From assembly GCA_963726335.1 (NCBI GenBank), contig CAVSCD010000004.1, positions 310,001-374,000 of the forward strand: DNA of 64,000 bases, given 5' to 3'. The notes beneath the pieces are model-generated. The model worked only from the letters and a program-made list of their open reading frames with translations. It searched no databases and was not told where the DNA came from. Each line of letters opens with the position of its first letter. The stretch's first letter is position 1. This DNA is from CAVSCD01 sp963726335 (GTDB lineage Bacteria; Acidobacteriota; Aminicenantia; Aminicenantales; UBA8522). Both the position numbers and the translations under genes were made by a program. Positions 61,746 through 64,000 of this stretch are shown in pieces.

Positions 61746-64000
61746 CGTCGGCCGTCCTGCAGCCCCGGCAAACCGGCGGACGACGCGCTCCGGGTCATGA
61801 CGCGGTGGATCGTTTCGGCCAGCTGCCTGGCGTTGAGAGGCTTGGAGACGTAATCATCCATGCCGGCTTCTATGCACTTCTCGCGGTCGCCCTTCATGGC
61901 GTTGGCCGTCATGGCGATGATCGGGAGGTGGGCGCCGGTCTCGAGCTCCCTGTCGCGGATCATCCGGGTGGTCTTGAGGCCGTCCAGCCGGGGCATCTGA
62001 ATATCCATCAGGAGGAGGTCGAAAACCCCTTTGTCCAGGGCGCTCATGGCCTCCACGCCGTCCATAACCGCCCGGACGAGGTGGCCTTGTTTTTCGAGCA
62101 TGAAAACGGCCACCCTCTGATTCACCAGGTTGTCCTCGGCGATCAGGACCCGATAATACGGCCGGCGGGTATCGCGCAAGGGAGGCGCTTCCGCTGGAGG
62201 AGCCGGCTTTTCCCTGCCGGCATCGACCCCCAGGACCTCGGCCATTTTCTTGGCCAGGTCCCTGGGCTTGACGGGCTTGCTCAGGTGGGAGGAGACGCCC
62301 ACGCGGACCCAGGGAGACGCATCCACGCTGTGGCTTGTCGTGCTCATCATCATGATGATCGACCGCGTCAGCTCGCGATGGTCCCTGATGTAGTCCAGGA
62401 TGACGAAGCTGTCGTGACCCGGCAAGCTGCCGTCGAGAAGCACGGCGGCGAAAGGCTGCCTGTCTTTCTCCGCTTCGTCGAGGGCTTGCATTCCCTCGTC
62501 CGCGGTGGCCGCTTCGACCGCTCTGATGCTCCAGCTCGCCAGCGTTTGCCGGATCGCCCGGCGGCAGTTGACGTTGTCTTCAATAATCAGGACCGGACGG
62601 CTGCCCGCCTGCGGCAGGACGGCCGCCTCGGCGTCGGCCGCCTCCTCCGCGCAGGGGATAAAGTGCGCGGTGAAATGGAACGTGCTGCCCTTGCCGACGG
62701 CGCTCTCGACCCAGATGCTTCCCCCGAGGAGGCCGACGAGCTGAGAGGATATCGCCAGTCCCAAGCCGCTGCCGCCGTACTTCCTGGTCATCGAGCTGTC
62801 GGCTTGGGCGAAGGAATCGAAAATGATCCGCTGCTTGTCTTGGGGAATGCCGATGCCGGTGTCGGCTATGGAAAATTGCAGCACGACGTCCTTGTCCGCC
62901 GGGCTGGCGGGCGCCACGCTCACGACAACATCGCCTTTCTCGGTGAACTTGATGGCGTTCCCCACCAGGTTGATCAGGACCTGCCGCAGCCTTCCGGGGT
63001 CGCCGATGAGCCTGGAGGGCGTTGTCGGATCGATCCAGCACACAAGGTCGAGCTTGTTCCTGTGCGCCTGGATGGCCAGCGGCGACAGGGCTCCGTAGAG
63101 GAGGTCCTGGAGGTCGAAGACGGTGGACTCGAGCTCCACCCGTTTAGCCTCGATCCTGGAAAAATCCAGAATATCATTGATCAGGGAGAGCAGGGATTCC
63201 GCGGACGACCGGATGCCTGTCAGATACTCTTTTTGTTCCGGGGTCAGGCTCGTGTCAAGAGCCAGCTCGGTCATTCCCAGGATGCCGTTCATCGGGGTCC
63301 GGATCTCGTGGCTGATGGTGGCCAGAAACTCGCTCTTGACCCGGCTTGCAGCCATCGCTTCTTTCCGCGCCCGGACCTGCTCGGAGACATCCACGAGGTT
63401 CAGGATCAACCCCAGGTAGCCGCGGTCCGAATACAGAGGCTTGATGCGGAGGGTGATCTCTTTGTTGCCGAGCGTCTCCTGGAGCTCCAGGGGCCGGGCT
63501 TCGCCGCTCTGCTTGAGCTCCGCCGTCCGCGCCGCCAGGCCTTCGAACGTCTCTCCGAGATCGAGCTTCCGGAGATGCCGGCCCATGATGTCCGACCTCT
63601 GCTTGCCGAAGAGATCTAAAAAGTAGTTATTGACCTCGATGATCCGGTCATCGGCATCCGTGAACAGGACGCCCTCGTCGATCCCGGAGATGATCGCCGA
63701 CAGTTTCGTGGTCTCGCGCTTCAGGTCCTCTTCCGTCCTCTTGCGGTTCAAGGCCTCGACATAAGCCGTCCCGAGCGCCTCCATGGCCCTCTGATCATCC
63801 CCGTCATATCCCCCCGGCTTGTTGGCCAGCGCGATCACGCCGGTGGTCTTCAGTCCGTGCCTGAGCGGGACCGTGAGCAGGCTGGCGATCTGGGGATGTC
63901 CCGACGGGGTGCCGGTCCGGGCGGGGTGACCGTCAGGCTCGTTGATGACCTGGGACCTGCCCAGCCGAATGGACTCGCTCCAGAGCCCCTTTACCGGCAT
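61742..64000 (-). CDS. Hybrid sensor histidine kinase (GAF-PAS-HisKA-HATPase-REC-REC), N-terminus outside the window
   Basis: 752 visible residues. The end of a GAF domain (SLLTVPLRHGLKTTGVIALANKPGG) is followed by a PAS domain (ILDEGVLFTDADDRIIEVNN-like region), then HisKA with phospho-His in FLATISHEIRTPMNGILG. HATPase_c boxes are NLVGNAIKFTEKG, DTGIGIP and GGSGLGLAIS. Receiver 1 (IIEDNVNCRRAI, LLDGSLPGHD, SKPVKPRD) and receiver 2 (IAEDNLVNQRVA, LLMDIQMPRLDG, SKPLNARQ) complete it. Both receivers keep their acceptor Asp. It heads a phosphorelay operon with the REC-GGDEF and HPt genes; the signal is unknown. Confidence 0.95.
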   Translation of the reverse strand: MPVKGLWSESIRLGRSQVINEPDGHPARTGTPSGHPQIASLLTVPLRHGLKTTGVIALANKPGGYDGDDQRAMEALGTAYVEALNRKRTEEDLKRETTKLSAIISGIDEGVLFTDADDRIIEVNNYFLDLFGKQRSDIMGRHLRKLDLGETFEGLAARTAELKQSGEARPLELQETLGNKEITLRIKPLYSDRGYLGLILNLVDVSEQVRARKEAMAASRVKSEFLATISHEIRTPMNGILGMTELALDTSLTPEQKEYLTGIRSSAESLLSLINDILDFSRIEAKRVELESTVFDLQDLLYGALSPLAIQAHRNKLDLVCWIDPTTPSRLIGDPGRLRQVLINLVGNAIKFTEKGDVVVSVAPASPADKDVVLQFSIADTGIGIPQDKQRIIFDSFAQADSSMTRKYGGSGLGLAISSQLVGLLGGSIWVESAVGKGSTFHFTAHFIPCAEEAADAEAAVLPQAGSRPVLIIEDNVNCRRAIRQTLASWSIRAVEAATADEGMQALDEAEKDRQPFAAVLLDGSLPGHDSFVILDYIRDHRELTRSIIMMMSTTSHSVDASPWVRVGVSSHLSKPVKPRDLAKKMAEVLGVDAGREKPAPPAEAPPLRDTRRPYYRVLIAEDNLVNQRVAVFMLEKQGHLVRAVMDGVEAMSALDKGVFDLLLMDIQMPRLDGLKTTRMIRDRELETGAHLPIIAMTANAMKGDREKCIEAGMDDYVSKPLNARQLAETIHRVMTRSASSAGLPGLQDGRR

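Overview
The window is about 64 kb of high-GC bacterial DNA, densely packed, with many ATGA/GTGA/TTGA stop-start overlaps. The gene set includes two alpha-L-rhamnosidase families, a BNR-propeller exoprotein, an acidobacterial-type VWFA protein, Hdr/2-oxoacid:ferredoxin oxidoreductase genes, a two-subunit glycine decarboxylase and a Gld-type ABC exporter. Together these suggest an uncultured fermentative lineage such as Candidatus Aminicenantes (OP8) or a relative in Acidobacteriota. That placement is inference from gene content; no 16S rRNA gene is present.

Layout. 1-6.2 kb: the end of a tldD operon with a flippase-like membrane protein, a frameshifted GH78 rhamnosidase, and a frameshifted NCS1-type permease followed by a tiny membrane protein. 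6.4-14.0 kb: serS, rhaA, rhaT, two tRNA-Ser genes around a 97-bp tandem repeat, and a GH106-type lipoprotein. 14.1-20.7 kb: YhhN, then a tightly coupled run of DUF1846, an esterase-like protein, Ogt, a lipoprotein, a cupin and an ATP-grasp protein. 20.7-29.4 kb (minus): argS, ABC ATPase, permease, GldG-like, DUF4340, mutY and a DHH-like protein. 29.5-36.9 kb (plus): gcvT, gcvH, gcvPA, gcvPB, glyQ, glyS. 37-42 kb: PilZ, BNR and VWFA proteins.

42.3-54.3 kb (minus) is the most interesting block. One long apparent transcription unit reads hdrC-hdrB-korDABC-hdrA-mvhD-two 4Fe-4S proteins-FAD/NAD(P) reductase-2Fe2S/4Fe4S protein-fumarate reductase-type flavoprotein. The gene content predicts a soluble flavin-based electron-bifurcating or confurcating assembly that connects 2-oxoacid oxidation, NAD(P)H, ferredoxin and a fumarate/succinate-type or disulfide reaction.

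54.4-64 kb: three tandem copies, plus one distant copy, of a 202-bp structured repeat. Between and after them lie a spermidine synthase-like membrane protein, a Tat-signal radical SAM enzyme, DUF362 and DUF6599 proteins, and a signalling operon of hybrid kinase, REC-GGDEF and HPt.

Sequence quality matters. Single-base indels cluster at 2.0-3.2, 4.4-6.0 and 48.5-53.8 kb, with one more in argS. Reading continues in another frame with family-conserved residues each time, so these look like consensus errors rather than decay. Several promoters have the -10 box only 6-12 nt before the start codon, which suggests leaderless mRNAs are common in this organism.
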